Below the pieces are notes generated by a model. It was not told the DNA's origin. It ran no database searches and worked only from the letters and a program-made list of their open reading frames with translations. A stretch of 64,000 nt of DNA from DASZFV01 sp036494575. Lineage in GTDB: Bacteria > Myxococcota_A > Polyangia > Fen-1088. The DNA lies in the NCBI GenBank assembly GCA_036494575.1, contig DASXOE010000020.1, positions 5,358 to 69,357 of the forward strand, in the 5' to 3' direction. Below are positions 7,829 through 17,543 of this stretch, in pieces; within the stretch, counting starts at the first letter, position 1; every line of letters starts with the position of its first letter. The position numbers were made by a program, and so were the translations under genes.

Positions 7829-9166
7829 ATGACCGAAACCACAGATCCCGAGACCCAACCAGACCCTCCGGCCGGTCCCCATCCGGGCATCGAGCAGCTC
7901 CGCCGGGCGCTGCGCGAGGTGGAGAGCCGCGACCTCGACCCGCTCACGGCGCCGTGGAGCGAGATCGAGCCTGGCGTCGCCAAGTTGCTGGGAGGCCCGT
8001 TCTCGCCCGAGCGGCAAGAGCACGCCGCCCTCGCCTTCCTCGTGGCGGCGGCCTTCGGCGAGCGCATCTGTCGCGACCTCGGAGGCTTCTGGTTCCCGAA
8101 CCGCGCGACGCCCGACGGCGCCGCCGTGGGGTTCGCCGAGGCCTCGGTGATGCTGTCTCCGCTCGAGGTCGTCCTGCAGGCGCTCGCGCGCTCGCGGCTG
8201 ACGCTGCTCGACGACGTCGCGACGGATCTGCGCGCGACCATCGAGAGGGCGCGCGCCGCGGCGGCGCTCGACCTCGGCGCCCCGCGGCTCGGCCCGGAAG
8301 ACTACCGGCGCATGTTCGACCCTGGCTTCGTCCAGCTCGCGTGCCTCGACCTCGGCAAGGTGCGCGCCGCGCTCGCGCGCACGCCGCCCGAGGCCGCGCG
8401 TGAGGTCGAGGAGGCCCTCGGCCGCCTCCCGCCCGCCGTGCCCGCCAACGTGCGGGCGTCGATCCGCGATCAGATCGCGGGCTCGTTGCGCCAGCTCCCC
8501 GCCGACGGTTCGCTCTCGTCGCGCGCGCGCGTGGCCTCGCCGCTGGTCGAGCTGCTTGCGCTGCTCGAGGGCGCCACCGAGACGACGCGCTTCGCGCCCG
8601 CCGAGCTTTGGCAGCACGTGCTCTTGCCGCTCTTGCACATCGGGCCCGCCGAGACGTTCCCGCCGCTCGACGAGGACGAACGAGCGGCGCTGCGCGAAGG
8701 CGCCGATCCCCTCGTGATCTATGTCGACACGGTCCCGTTCCGCACGCCCTCCGAGGACGAGGACGGCCTGCTGGGCGTCTTCCCACCCGAGGCGCTGGGG
8801 GTCATCGATCCGTGCTTCGCGGGCCTGCCGACGATTCGCACGCTCGTCGCGCCCGCGGCCCCGCTCGCAGCCCTCACGGCCGGGTTCGATCGGGCTGCGC
8901 TGCGCGCCTCGGTCGAAAGGTTCACGCAGAAGGCCCTCGGCGAGGCGCAGGCGGGCGAGGCCGCGCCGAGCGGCGAATCGGCGCTGCTGCCGATCGCCCT
9001 CGAGCTGCTCGACGAGCTCTCGCGCGTCCTGGGAGCCGTCGCCGAGGCGCCCGCGGGCGAGCGCGTGCTGTGCATCCGGCGCGCGCCTGAGGCCGAGGCC
9101 GCCTCGGATGGAGCGCTCCAGGAGCTGCGGCGCGCCATGCAGGGCTCGCGCATCATCCTCGCCTGA
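7829..9166 (+). CDS. Conserved hypothetical protein, prfC-adjacent
   Basis: 445 aa, acidic, Ala/Leu/Glu-rich and mainly helical by composition, with no signal peptide or membrane segment. I recognise no domain. A Pro-rich N-terminus precedes a helical body. It ends 22 bases before prfC in the same direction and is probably co-transcribed with it. The antisense frame of similar length has Arg-rich shadow composition, so this strand is the coding one. Confidence 0.7.
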   Translation: MTETTDPETQPDPPAGPHPGIEQLRRALREVESRDLDPLTAPWSEIEPGVAKLLGGPFSPERQEHAALAFLVAAAFGERICRDLGGFWFPNRATPDGAAVGFAEASVMLSPLEVVLQALARSRLTLLDDVATDLRATIERARAAAALDLGAPRLGPEDYRRMFDPGFVQLACLDLGKVRAALARTPPEAAREVEEALGRLPPAVPANVRASIRDQIAGSLRQLPADGSLSSRARVASPLVELLALLEGATETTRFAPAELWQHVLLPLLHIGPAETFPPLDEDERAALREGADPLVIYVDTVPFRTPSEDEDGLLGVFPPEALGVIDPCFAGLPTIRTLVAPAAPLAALTAGFDRAALRASVERFTQKALGEAQAGEAAPSGESALLPIALELLDELSRVLGAVAEAPAGERVLCIRRAPEAEAASDGALQELRRAMQGSRIILA

Positions 9167-9188
9167 CGCATCATCGGACGGATCGGCA

Positions 9189-10820
9189 ATGGCGTCGCCC
9201 CAAGACAAGGCAACCATCAAGACGAACGTCGCCAAGCGGCGTACCTTCGCGATCATCTCGCACCCCGACGCCGGCAAGACGACGCTCACGGAGAAGCTGC
9301 TGCTCTACGGAGGCGCGCTTCACCTCGCGGGCCAGGTCAAGGGCAAGAAGGGCGCGCGCGCCGTCACGAGCGACTGGATGGAGATCGAGCGGCAGCGCGG
9401 CATCTCGGTGACGAGCAGCGTGCTGCAGTTCGAGTACGCCGGCCGGCACATGAACCTCCTCGACACGCCTGGCCACAACGACTTCAGCGAGGACACCTAC
9501 CGCACGCTCGCGGCGGCCGACACGGCCGTCATGCTCATCGACAGCGTCAAGGGCGTCGAGCCGCAGACCATCAAGCTGTTCGCGGTCTGTCGGATGCGCG
9601 GCATTCCCATCGTGACCTTCGTCAACAAGCTCGACCGCGCCGGCCGGCCGCCCCTCGAGCTGCTCGACGAGATCGAGCGCATCCTGGGCATCCCGTGCAC
9701 GCCCATGAACTGGCCCGTGGGCTCGGGCTCGACCTTCGTGGGCGTCTACGATCGCGAGCGCGCGGCCGTGCTGCGCTTCGAGCGCGCCGAGGCCGGGTCG
9801 ACGCGCGCGCCCATGTCGACGGCCGCCCCAGACGATCCCGAGCTCCGCGCGGCGCTCGGCGAGCGCGGCTACGCCGAGTTCCACGAGGAGCTGGCGCTGC
9901 TCGAGGGCGCGGGGCACGGCTTCGACCACGACCGGTTTCTCGCGGGGCAGCTGTCGCCGGTCTTCTTCGGCAGCGCCATGACCAACTTCGGCATCGAGCC
10001 GTTCCTCGACAAGTTCGTCGAGCTCGCGCCGCCGCCGCGCGCGCGGCCCACGTCCACCGGCACAATCGAGCCGGACGCCGATTCGTTCTCGGCCTTCGTT
10101 TTCAAGATCCAGGCGAACATGGATCCGCGCCACCGCGACCGCATCGCCTTCGTGCGCGTGTGCTCGGGGCGCTTCGCGCGGGGCATGGAGGTCGAGCACG
10201 TGCGCACGGGCAAGCCGCTCACGATGGCGCGCACGGTGACCTTCCTGGGCCAGGAGCGCACGACCGTCGAGGAGGGCTTCGCGGGCGACATCCTCGGCGT
10301 ATGGGACGGCGGCACGCTGCGCATCGGCGACACGCTCGTCACCGGCGCTCGCTTCGAGTTCGAGGGCGTGCCGCGCTTCTCGCCCGAGCACTTCGTGCAA
10401 GCCGTCCTCAAGGATCCGCTCAAGCGCAAGCAGCTCAAGACGGGGCTCGACCAGCTCTCCGAAGAAGGCGCCGTGCAGCTCTTCTTCGACCGGCACCGCC
10501 TGCAGCGCGATCCGATCCTGGGCGCCGTGGGCGTGCTGCAGTTCGAGATCATCCAGCACCGGCTGCTCACGGAGTACGGCGTCACCGTGGCGCTGTCTCC
10601 CCTGCCCTACCGTTACGCGCGCTGGGTCGAGGGCGAGCCCTTCGAGCCCAACAAGTTCGAACGCTCGGGCCACACGACGTGCGTGCTCGACGTCGAGAAC
10701 CGCCCCCTCATTCTGTTCGACAGCGACTGGGCGCTGCGCCAGGCCCTCACCGACAATGCGCACTTGAAGTTCGTGGCGGCCGTGCAGCCGGGCCGCGGCA
10801 ACCCGCGCGTGGCCGCCTGA
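9189..10820 (+). CDS. prfC: Peptide chain release factor 3
   Basis: 543 aa from the ATG at 9189; an open frame extends upstream through the preceding gene but is not coding. RF3 is the GTPase that removes RF1/RF2 from the ribosome after termination. GTPase motifs: G1 HPDAGKTT (residues 25-32), G2 ISVTSS, G3 DTPGH (92-96), G4 NKLD (146-149), G5 near SAMTNFG. The motif RGISVTSSVLQF and the C-terminal RF3 domain (QFFDRH-type region, then VGVLQFEI) distinguish it from EF-G. Its TGA stop directly abuts the stop of the convergent DUF1592 gene (TGATCA). Confidence 0.96.
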   Translation: MASPQDKATIKTNVAKRRTFAIISHPDAGKTTLTEKLLLYGGALHLAGQVKGKKGARAVTSDWMEIERQRGISVTSSVLQFEYAGRHMNLLDTPGHNDFSEDTYRTLAAADTAVMLIDSVKGVEPQTIKLFAVCRMRGIPIVTFVNKLDRAGRPPLELLDEIERILGIPCTPMNWPVGSGSTFVGVYDRERAAVLRFERAEAGSTRAPMSTAAPDDPELRAALGERGYAEFHEELALLEGAGHGFDHDRFLAGQLSPVFFGSAMTNFGIEPFLDKFVELAPPPRARPTSTGTIEPDADSFSAFVFKIQANMDPRHRDRIAFVRVCSGRFARGMEVEHVRTGKPLTMARTVTFLGQERTTVEEGFAGDILGVWDGGTLRIGDTLVTGARFEFEGVPRFSPEHFVQAVLKDPLKRKQLKTGLDQLSEEGAVQLFFDRHRLQRDPILGAVGVLQFEIIQHRLLTEYGVTVALSPLPYRYARWVEGEPFEPNKFERSGHTTCVLDVENRPLILFDSDWALRQALTDNAHLKFVAAVQPGRGNPRVAA

Positions 10821-12584
10821 TCAGGGCGTTTCGCCGCGGCGGAAGCGGAAGGGATCGCTGACGACGATGTTCTTCAGCAGCGCCTTCAGCCCCCATCCCT
10901 GCCCGCCCCAGCTCGTGCGGATCTGGGTCAGGTAGGGGTCGTCAGCGGCCGTGAGCGAGCGCGACAGCGCGTAGGTCATCATCTTCCTGCTGGCGCAGTC
11001 CGTGAGCTGCTGGGCGCGCGGCCCCGTCGAGAGGATCGCCGCCAGCTGGCCGAGCGACGAGAAGGCCTCGCCGGTGGGCAGCATGCCCGACGCGTCGATG
11101 GGCGTGGCGCTCGTGGACGCGTAACTCGTGCGGTAGGCGCCCACGGCGTCGAAGTTCTCGAGGCCGAGGCCGATGGGATCGAGGAGCGCGTGACACGAGG
11201 AGCACTCCGCCGCCGCGCGGTGCTGTGTCAGCCGCATGCGGACGTCCTCCTGCTGCGCGGTCGCGTCCGTGGGCTGGGCCGTGGCGTCGAGCTTGGGCAC
11301 CGTCGCGGGCGGGTTCGGGATCGTCTGACAGAGCAGGTTGAGGAGCACCCACTTCCCGCGCAGCGTGGGCGCCGTGCGATACGAGAAGGAGGTGAAGGTC
11401 AGGAAGCTCCCGAGGCCCAGGAACCCGACGCGGGTCGGCGAGCCGTTCATGACCTTCTGGAAGCCGGCCGTTGCGCCCACAGCCGGGAAGCCGTAGTGCT
11501 GCGCGAGGCGCGCGTTCACGAAATTCTCCTTCGTCGTGAAGAACGTCGTCATCGGCAGCGGGCCCGTGAGGAACTCGTTGAAGTACAGGAGCTCCTCTTG
11601 GACGAGGGCGGCGCGCAGGCTCTCGTCGAACATCGGGAACGCCGAAGGCTCGACCTGGTGCGCCTGCATGTCGCGCACGCCCAGCCACTGACCGGCGAAG
11701 CTGTTCGTGAAGTTGGCACCCTTCGGATCGGCCAACATGCGGTCGATCTGCGCCGTGAGGCTCGCGTCGGTGTTGAGCTGCCCCGCCGCCGCCAGATCGA
11801 AGAGCGTCTTGTCGGGCATCGTGCTCCAGCTGAGGTACGCGAGGCGGGTCGCGAGCTCATACGGGTCGAGCGTGTGCGCCGTGAGCGAAGCCGGGTTGGC
11901 GTCGTACTCGATGCGATACAGGAACTGGGGCGACGCCAGCAGCGTCGAGACGACCTGCTTGATCGAGTCGTCGGCCGTTTCGCCGAGCGCGAGCGCGTCC
12001 GTGGCGAGCTTGACGAGCCCCGAGACCTCGGCCGACGTCGGCGGCCGGCGCCAGGCCTTTTGCGCGAAGGCCGCGATGATCTTCTGCGAGCATGCGGTGT
12101 CCGTCGCCGACGGCGCGCAAGGCGGCGACACGAGGCCGTAGACGTAAGTTTGACGCAGGCCCGCCGCGGCCGTGTCCATGAACACCGTCTCGCCGATGGC
12201 GTTCGCCGAGTTGAAGTACTGCTCGTAGCGCGCGTCGTTCATCGTGAAGGCGTCCGCGTCGTTGTCGAACTCACCCTCCTCGTCGGGCTGGAAGGTCTTC
12301 TGCGCCATGCCGTCGACGCCCAGGAGGTCGCGCATGGTGTTGTCGTACTCGAGGTTGTTGAGGCGATGGATCGAGACGCGGCCCACGTCGCCATTCACGC
12401 GCGGGACCCCGGCCGGCCCGCCACCGGCGGCGGCGCCGCCCGTCGGCCCCGCACTCGGGGACCTGCCCTGATCGCCGATGACGCCCGTGCAAGCCACCGC
12501 GACGAGCGCGCTCGCGACGCCAAAGAGCAGCGCCCACGGGGAGAGAGTCGGAGCGGGGACGTGGCCCTCGTTTCGAGCTTTCAT
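10821..12584 (-). CDS. DUF1587/1595/1592/1588/1585 lipoprotein with CxxCH motif
   Basis: 587 aa from the ATG at 12584, which has GAGGAG 5-10 bases upstream; a longer frame to 12656 has no such signal. The signal peptide ends in LVAVAC, a lipobox. The domain order is that of a large planctomycete and myxobacterial family: DUF1587 (RLNNLEYDNTMRDLLG), DUF1595 (KAWRRPPTSAEV), DUF1592 (LLASPQFLYRIE...LATRLAYLSW), DUF1588 (GFLGLGSFLTF...PTLRGKWVL), then CSSCH-x-LLDPIGLGLENFD and DUF1585. CSSCH could bind one c-type heme, so a periplasmic redox role is likely, but the family has no established reaction. In relatives a DUF1552 gene is often the partner; none is seen here. Confidence 0.9.
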   Translation of the reverse strand: MKARNEGHVPAPTLSPWALLFGVASALVAVACTGVIGDQGRSPSAGPTGGAAAGGGPAGVPRVNGDVGRVSIHRLNNLEYDNTMRDLLGVDGMAQKTFQPDEEGEFDNDADAFTMNDARYEQYFNSANAIGETVFMDTAAAGLRQTYVYGLVSPPCAPSATDTACSQKIIAAFAQKAWRRPPTSAEVSGLVKLATDALALGETADDSIKQVVSTLLASPQFLYRIEYDANPASLTAHTLDPYELATRLAYLSWSTMPDKTLFDLAAAGQLNTDASLTAQIDRMLADPKGANFTNSFAGQWLGVRDMQAHQVEPSAFPMFDESLRAALVQEELLYFNEFLTGPLPMTTFFTTKENFVNARLAQHYGFPAVGATAGFQKVMNGSPTRVGFLGLGSFLTFTSFSYRTAPTLRGKWVLLNLLCQTIPNPPATVPKLDATAQPTDATAQQEDVRMRLTQHRAAAECSSCHALLDPIGLGLENFDAVGAYRTSYASTSATPIDASGMLPTGEAFSSLGQLAAILSTGPRAQQLTDCASRKMMTYALSRSLTAADDPYLTQIRTSWGGQGWGLKALLKNIVVSDPFRFRRGETP

Positions 12585-12724
12585 GTCTGACTCCTCGAGA
12601 AGCTCTGTGGGAGCGCCGAGCGCCCTGGGCCGGCGGATGGACCACGCCGGGCTCACGCTGCGACCTCGTGCCGGAATATATGTCGTTTAGGGGCGGATCG
12701 GAACAGGATCCGATGAGACGCGCA

Positions 12725-14344
12725 TTAGTGTAGTCCGGGCGCCTCGTGGCCGCTACGCGCCACGTACTCGAGGTAGCCGCCGCCATAGGGCGTGGGCCCC
12801 TCGGGACCGAGCTCGAGGACGCGGTTCGAGAGCTGGGCGAGGAACTGACGGTCGTGCGACACGAAAAGCATCGTCCCTTCGTAGTCGCGCAGCGAACGGA
12901 CGATCATGTCCTTCGTGGCCAGATCGAGGTGGTTGGTGGGCTCGTCGAGCACGAGGAAGTTGGGCCGCTCGTAGAGGATGCGCGCGAGCACGAGGCGCGC
13001 CTTCTCGCCGCCCGAGAGCACGCGACAGACCTTGTCGATGTCGTCGCCCGAGAAACCGAAGCAACCGGCGAGCGTGCGCAGCGAGCCCGGGTTCGCGAGG
13101 GGGAAGGCCTCCTCGAGGACTTCATAGACTGACTTGTCGGCCTCGAGGATCTCCATGGCGTGCTGCGCGAAGTAGCCGAGCTTGACGCTCGCGCCCACGG
13201 TGACGGCGCCGGCGTCGGGCGCGGCCTCGCCCGAGACGAGCTTGAGGAGCGTCGACTTTCCCGCGCCGTTGACGCCCATGACGGCCCAACGGTCCTTGCG
13301 ACGGATCGAGAGATCGAGGCCGTCGTAGATGACCTTGTCGCCGAAGCGCTTGCCGAGGCGCTCGATCTTCACGACGTCCTCGCCGGAGCGCGCGCACGGC
13401 GGGAACTCGAACTCCAGCGTCTTGCGCCGCTTGGGCGGCTCGACCTTTTCTATCTTGTCGAGCTTCTTGACGCGCGACTGCACTTGCGACGCCTTGGCGG
13501 CTTGGGCCTTGAAGCGCTCGATGAAGCGCATCTCCTTGGCGAGCATCGCCTGCTGGCGGTCGTAGGCGGCCTCGGCCTGCACCTCGTTGAGGGCGCGCTG
13601 GCACTCGTAGAAGTCATGGTTGCCCGAGAAGCTCGTGAGGACGCCGCCGTCGATCTCGATGATGCGCCCCACGATGCGGTTCATGAGCTCTCGATCGTGC
13701 GAGGTCATGAACAGCGCGCCCTCGTAGGCCTTGAGGAAGTTCTCCAGCCAGATGAGCGACTCGAGGTCGAGGTGGTTGGACGGCTCGTCGAGGAGCATGG
13801 CGTCGGGCCGCATGAGCAAGATGCGCGCGAGGGCGACGCGCATCTTCCAGCCGCCCGAGAGGAGAGCGACGTCGCCGTCCTGGCTGTCTTGCGAGAAACC
13901 CAGGCCCGCGAGGATCTCTCTCGCGCGCGCCTCGAGCGCGTAGCCGCCGAGCTCGTCGAAGCGCGCCTGCGCCTCGCCGAAGCGCTCGAGCAGCTTGTCG
14001 AGCTCATGCGCGCGCGAAGGCTCGCCGAGCGCCTGCTCGAGGTGCGCGAGCTCAGCGGCGGCCGCGGCGACGGGGCCCGCGCCCGCCATGACCTCGGCCA
14101 CGACGGGGCGGCCCGCCATGTCGCCCACGTCCTGGCTGAAGTAGCCGATCGTGACGTTCCGGTCGATCGAGACCTGGCCCTCGTCTGGCGTCTCTTCGCG
14201 CATGATCATGCGGAAGATCGTCGACTTGCCGGCGCCGTTCGGGCCGACGAGACCCACCTTCTCGCCACGGTGGATGGCGGCCGAGGCCTCGACGAAGAGG
14301 ATCTGCGGGCCGTGCTGCTTGCTGACTTGATCGAGGCGAATCAC
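12725..14344 (-). CDS. ABC-F family ATPase (translation factor type)
   Basis: 539 aa, two ATP-binding cassettes and no membrane segments. Cassette 1 has GPNGAGKS, signature LSGGWKMRVALARI and DEPSNHLDLESL. Cassette 2 has GVNGAGKS, LSGGEKARLVLARI and DEPTNHLD. The charged linker (YDRQQAMLAKEMRFIERFKA) is the P-site tRNA interaction motif of ABC-F proteins. Such proteins act on ribosomes, as translation factors or in antibiotic resistance. The length and short arm resemble the YbiT/EttA groups, but I cannot choose. It lies 27 bases downstream of uup, likely in the same transcript. Confidence 0.92.
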   Translation of the reverse strand: MIRLDQVSKQHGPQILFVEASAAIHRGEKVGLVGPNGAGKSTIFRMIMREETPDEGQVSIDRNVTIGYFSQDVGDMAGRPVVAEVMAGAGPVAAAAAELAHLEQALGEPSRAHELDKLLERFGEAQARFDELGGYALEARAREILAGLGFSQDSQDGDVALLSGGWKMRVALARILLMRPDAMLLDEPSNHLDLESLIWLENFLKAYEGALFMTSHDRELMNRIVGRIIEIDGGVLTSFSGNHDFYECQRALNEVQAEAAYDRQQAMLAKEMRFIERFKAQAAKASQVQSRVKKLDKIEKVEPPKRRKTLEFEFPPCARSGEDVVKIERLGKRFGDKVIYDGLDLSIRRKDRWAVMGVNGAGKSTLLKLVSGEAAPDAGAVTVGASVKLGYFAQHAMEILEADKSVYEVLEEAFPLANPGSLRTLAGCFGFSGDDIDKVCRVLSGGEKARLVLARILYERPNFLVLDEPTNHLDLATKDMIVRSLRDYEGTMLFVSHDRQFLAQLSNRVLELGPEGPTPYGGGYLEYVARSGHEAPGLH

Positions 14345-14371
14345 GGGAAGGCGAGGGTCCTACCGCGGAAA

Positions 14372-16219
14372 TCAGGCCGAGAGCAACGTCTCGAGCTCGG
14401 CCCAGCGCGCGTAGAGGCGATCCACCTCGGCGCGCGCCGTGGCCGACTGCTCCGCGATCGCCACGAGCCGCGCGGCGTCACTCACGACCGCGGGGCTCGT
14501 GGCCTCGGCCTCGAGCGCCGAGAGCTTCCCCTCGGCGTCGGCGATGCGCGCCTCGATGCCGTCCCACTCGCGCTGCAGGTTGAAGCTGAGCTTCTTGCGC
14601 GGCGCGGGCGCGGGCGCCGCCTCGGCCGCCGCCGCCGCGAGCGCGGCGGCACGCGACGCGCGCGTCGCGGGACCCTGCGCGGCGTGCCACTCCTCCCACT
14701 GCGACAAACCAGCGAATGCCGACACGCGCCCCTCCTCCCCCGGCTTGACGTGAAACGCGAGGATCTGAGTCGCGACCTGATCGAGGAAGTACCGATCGTG
14801 CGTCACGATGAGTACGGCGCCCTCGAAGCTCGTGAGGGCCTCCTCGAGCACCCCCAGCGTGTGCAGATCGAGGTCGTTCGTCGGCTCGTCGAGCACCAGC
14901 ACGCTCGCGGGCCGCAGCATGAGCTGCGCGACGAGCAGCCGGCTCTGCTCGCCGCCCGAGAGGCGTCCCACGGGCTGCGCCATCTGCTCCGAACGGAAGA
15001 GGAAGCGCTCGAGGTAGCCGTGGCGGTGAACGCGCGCGCCGCGGAACTGCACGAAGTCGCCGTCGGGACAGACGGTGTCGGCTACGGAGCGCGCCGGGTC
15101 GAGGGCGGCCCGATCCTGCTCGAAGAAAGCGATCTCGAGGGCGTCGGCGCGCGCGACTTCGCCGGCCGTCGGCGCCTGCGCGCCCGTGAGCACGCGCAGC
15201 AGCGTCGACTTGCCGCAGCCGTTCGGGCCGAGCAGGCCGAGACGCGTGCCCGGGCCCACGAGGACGTCGACGCCCTCGAAGACGGCGCGCGCGCCGTAGC
15301 GAACCGAAACGCCGCGCGCCTCGATGAGCCGCTTGGTCTTGCGGCCGCTGCCCTGGAAGTCCAGCGCCACGGCGCGCGCGCGGTTGCGTGTCGCGAGCTC
15401 GCCGACCTCGTCCGCGAGCGCGCCCGCACGCTGGATGCGCGCCTCCTGCTTCGTCGAGCGCGCCTTCGGGCCGCGGCGCAGCCACTCGGTCTCGCGCCGC
15501 AAGGTGTTGCGCAGGACGTCCTCGCGACGCTCTTGGGCCGACATGGCCTCGGCCTTGCGATCGACGTACGTCGCGTAGTCACCGGCGACGTCGAGCAGCC
15601 CGCCCGCGTTGCGGCGGTCGAGCTCGAGGATCCGGTTGGCGGCGCGTTGCAGGAACAATCGGTCGTGGGTCACCGTGACGGTCGCGAAGCGCGCGCCGGC
15701 CAGGAACCGCTCGAGCCAGAGGATGCTCTCGATGTCCAGGTGGTTGGTGGGCTCGTCGAGCAGCACGAGCTCGGGGTCGCCCACGAGAGCGCGCGCGAGC
15801 GCGACCCGCTTGCTCCAGCCGCCCGAGAGCTTCGCGACCGCCTGGTCGGCGCCGGCCTCGGGGCCCGCGAGCCCCAGCTTCGCGATGAGCTCCTCGACGC
15901 GCGCCTCGTCCTCCCAAGAGCCGGCCGCCCTGGCCGCCTCCGGCAAACCGGAAGCGATGGCCGCTCGCACCGTGGCGCCCGGCGCGAAGGTGGGCATCTG
16001 CGGCAGAGATGCCACGCGCAGCCCGCCCCGCCTGGCGACGCTCCCGCGATCGGGGCCGAGCTCGCCCGCGAGGATGCGCAGCAACGTCGACTTGCCGGCG
16101 CCGTTGGGCCCGATCAGCCCCACGCGATTTCCGTCGGCCAGCGTGAAGCTGACGTCGTCGAAGAGCGCCCGAGCGCCGAACGCATGCCCGAGCCCCTGCG
16201 CGGAAAGAAGAATCGCCAC
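14372..16219 (-). CDS. uup: ABC-F ATPase Uup
   Basis: 615 aa. Two cassettes: GPNGAGKS / LSGGWSKRVALARAL / DEPTNHLD and GPNGCGKS / LSGGEQSRLLVAQLM / DEPTNDLD, the last matching the Uup form. After cassette 2 comes an Ala-rich linker and the C-terminal coiled coil starting RKKLSFNLQREWDGIEARI, the DNA-binding domain characteristic of Uup. In E. coli Uup affects transposon excision, branched DNA and ribosome assembly. The start overlaps no other gene and faces a divergent oxidase gene. Confidence 0.92.
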   Translation of the reverse strand: MAILLSAQGLGHAFGARALFDDVSFTLADGNRVGLIGPNGAGKSTLLRILAGELGPDRGSVARRGGLRVASLPQMPTFAPGATVRAAIASGLPEAARAAGSWEDEARVEELIAKLGLAGPEAGADQAVAKLSGGWSKRVALARALVGDPELVLLDEPTNHLDIESILWLERFLAGARFATVTVTHDRLFLQRAANRILELDRRNAGGLLDVAGDYATYVDRKAEAMSAQERREDVLRNTLRRETEWLRRGPKARSTKQEARIQRAGALADEVGELATRNRARAVALDFQGSGRKTKRLIEARGVSVRYGARAVFEGVDVLVGPGTRLGLLGPNGCGKSTLLRVLTGAQAPTAGEVARADALEIAFFEQDRAALDPARSVADTVCPDGDFVQFRGARVHRHGYLERFLFRSEQMAQPVGRLSGGEQSRLLVAQLMLRPASVLVLDEPTNDLDLHTLGVLEEALTSFEGAVLIVTHDRYFLDQVATQILAFHVKPGEEGRVSAFAGLSQWEEWHAAQGPATRASRAAALAAAAAEAAPAPAPRKKLSFNLQREWDGIEARIADAEGKLSALEAEATSPAVVSDAARLVAIAEQSATARAEVDRLYARWAELETLLSA

Positions 16220-16265
16220 GCGCGCAGTCTAGTCTACGCGGGCCCCCCACCCTACCCTCTCTCCC

Positions 16266-16335
16266 GCTTCGCGGGGCGAGGGGATCAAAAGCGGGCTATC
16301 CCTGCTTCGCGGCAAGAGGGGATCGGAAGCGAGGT
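16266..16335. repeat. Imperfect direct repeat with 38-bp period and small hairpins
   Basis: Two copies of gcttcgcgg-NNN-gaggggatc-NN-aagcg begin at 16266 and 16304. Each contains a short stem-loop around CTTCG. They sit between divergent uup and the LhgO-like gene. Similar hairpin-forming intergenic repeats (REP-like) are common in high-GC genomes. Confidence 0.55.
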
Positions 16336-16346
16336 AAGCTGGGCGC

Positions 16347-17477
16347 GTGTCCGAGCCGGAGCGGGACCTCGACGCCGTCGTAATCGGCGCCGGCGTCATC
16401 GGGCTCGCCGTGGCGCGCGCGCTCGCGCGCGCGGGGCGAGACGTCGTCGTGCTCGAGGCCGCCGAGGCCGCGGGCACCGGGACGAGCGCGCGCAACTCGG
16501 AGGTGATCCACGCCGGGACCTATTACCCGCCGGGCTCGCTCAAGGCCCGTCTCTGCGTCGAGGGCCGCCGCGCCCTCACGGCGTACTCGGCCGCGCGCGG
16601 CGTCGCCCAGCGCCCTGTGGGCAAGCTCATCGTCGCGACGAGCGCCGCCGAGCTCGCGACGCTCGACGACTACGCGCGTCGCGGCGCCGCCAACGGCGTC
16701 TCGGATCTGCGCACGCTCGACGTGGCGGAGGCGCGCGCGCTCGAGCCCGACCTCCGCTGCACGGGCGCGCTGCTCTCGCCCTCGACGGGCATCGTCGACG
16801 CCCACGGGCTCATGCGCGCGCTCGAGGGCGACGCGCGCGACGCCGGAGCCGCCTTCGCCTTCCGCGCGCCCGTCCTCGGCGGCACGCTCGCACCCGACGG
16901 CCTGCACCTGCGCGTGGGCGGCGAGGCGCCCGCGACCGTGCGCTGCTCGACCGTCGTCAACGCCGCGGGCTTGTCCGCGCAGGCGGTCGCGCGGCGGCTC
17001 GAGGGACTCGCGCCCGCGACGATCCCACCTCTCTTCTACGCCAAGGGTCATTACTTCGCCCTCGCCGGCCCGTCGCCTTTCCGGCGGCTCGTCTATCCGC
17101 TCGCGACGCGAGAGCACCTCGGCGTCCACCTGACGCTCGACCTGGCCGGTCAAGCCCGCTTCGGCCCCGACGTCTCCTGGACGAGCGCCGTCGACTACAC
17201 CTTCGACGAGGGCCGGGCGCCCGCGTTCTACGCAGCCATCCGTCGCTACTGGCCGGCGCTGCCCGACGGCGCGCTGCGCCCGGGCACCACGGGCATTCGC
17301 CCCAAGCTCGCGCCCGCGGGCGCCTCCCCGGCAGACTTCGTCATTCAGGGCCCCGAAGCTCACGGCGTCGCCGGGCTCGTCAATCTCTACGGCATCGAGT
17401 CGCCAGGCCTGACCGCCTGCCTCGCCATCGCCGATGACGTCCTCGAGCACCTGGGTGGAGGCCCGTTGGCGAGTTGA
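16347..17477 (+). CDS. FAD-dependent oxidoreductase, LhgO (L-2-hydroxyglutarate oxidase)-like
   Basis: 376 aa from a GTG start. The N-terminal dinucleotide-binding motif is GAGVIGLAVARALARAGRDV with the Glu at the end of strand 2 (VLEA). The segment SARNSEVIHAGTYYPPGSLK (about residues 47-66) is highly characteristic of the L-2-hydroxyglutarate dehydrogenase/oxidase family, and the C-terminus closes the FAD fold (GLVNLYGIESPGLTACLAI). It probably oxidises L-2-hydroxyglutarate or a similar hydroxy acid. The family is well recognised; the exact substrate is inferred. Confidence 0.85.
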   Translation: MSEPERDLDAVVIGAGVIGLAVARALARAGRDVVVLEAAEAAGTGTSARNSEVIHAGTYYPPGSLKARLCVEGRRALTAYSAARGVAQRPVGKLIVATSAAELATLDDYARRGAANGVSDLRTLDVAEARALEPDLRCTGALLSPSTGIVDAHGLMRALEGDARDAGAAFAFRAPVLGGTLAPDGLHLRVGGEAPATVRCSTVVNAAGLSAQAVARRLEGLAPATIPPLFYAKGHYFALAGPSPFRRLVYPLATREHLGVHLTLDLAGQARFGPDVSWTSAVDYTFDEGRAPAFYAAIRRYWPALPDGALRPGTTGIRPKLAPAGASPADFVIQGPEAHGVAGLVNLYGIESPGLTACLAIADDVLEHLGGGPLAS

Positions 17478-17543
17478 GCTGAGCCCGCGATTCGCACGCC
17501 CGGACCTTCACAACCCGCCGCCCCGGAGTTACGCTGACGATCC

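Noticed and set aside
7702..8241. Extended N-terminus for the transglycosylase-M23 gene
   Set aside because: The extension overlaps the divergent + strand gene by over 400 bases and buries the signal peptide; GTG 7701 is better.
13160..17437. 1425-codon + frame through the two ABC-F genes and the FAD oxidase
   Set aside because: Composition is shadow-like, and it crosses three genes with clear families in other frames.
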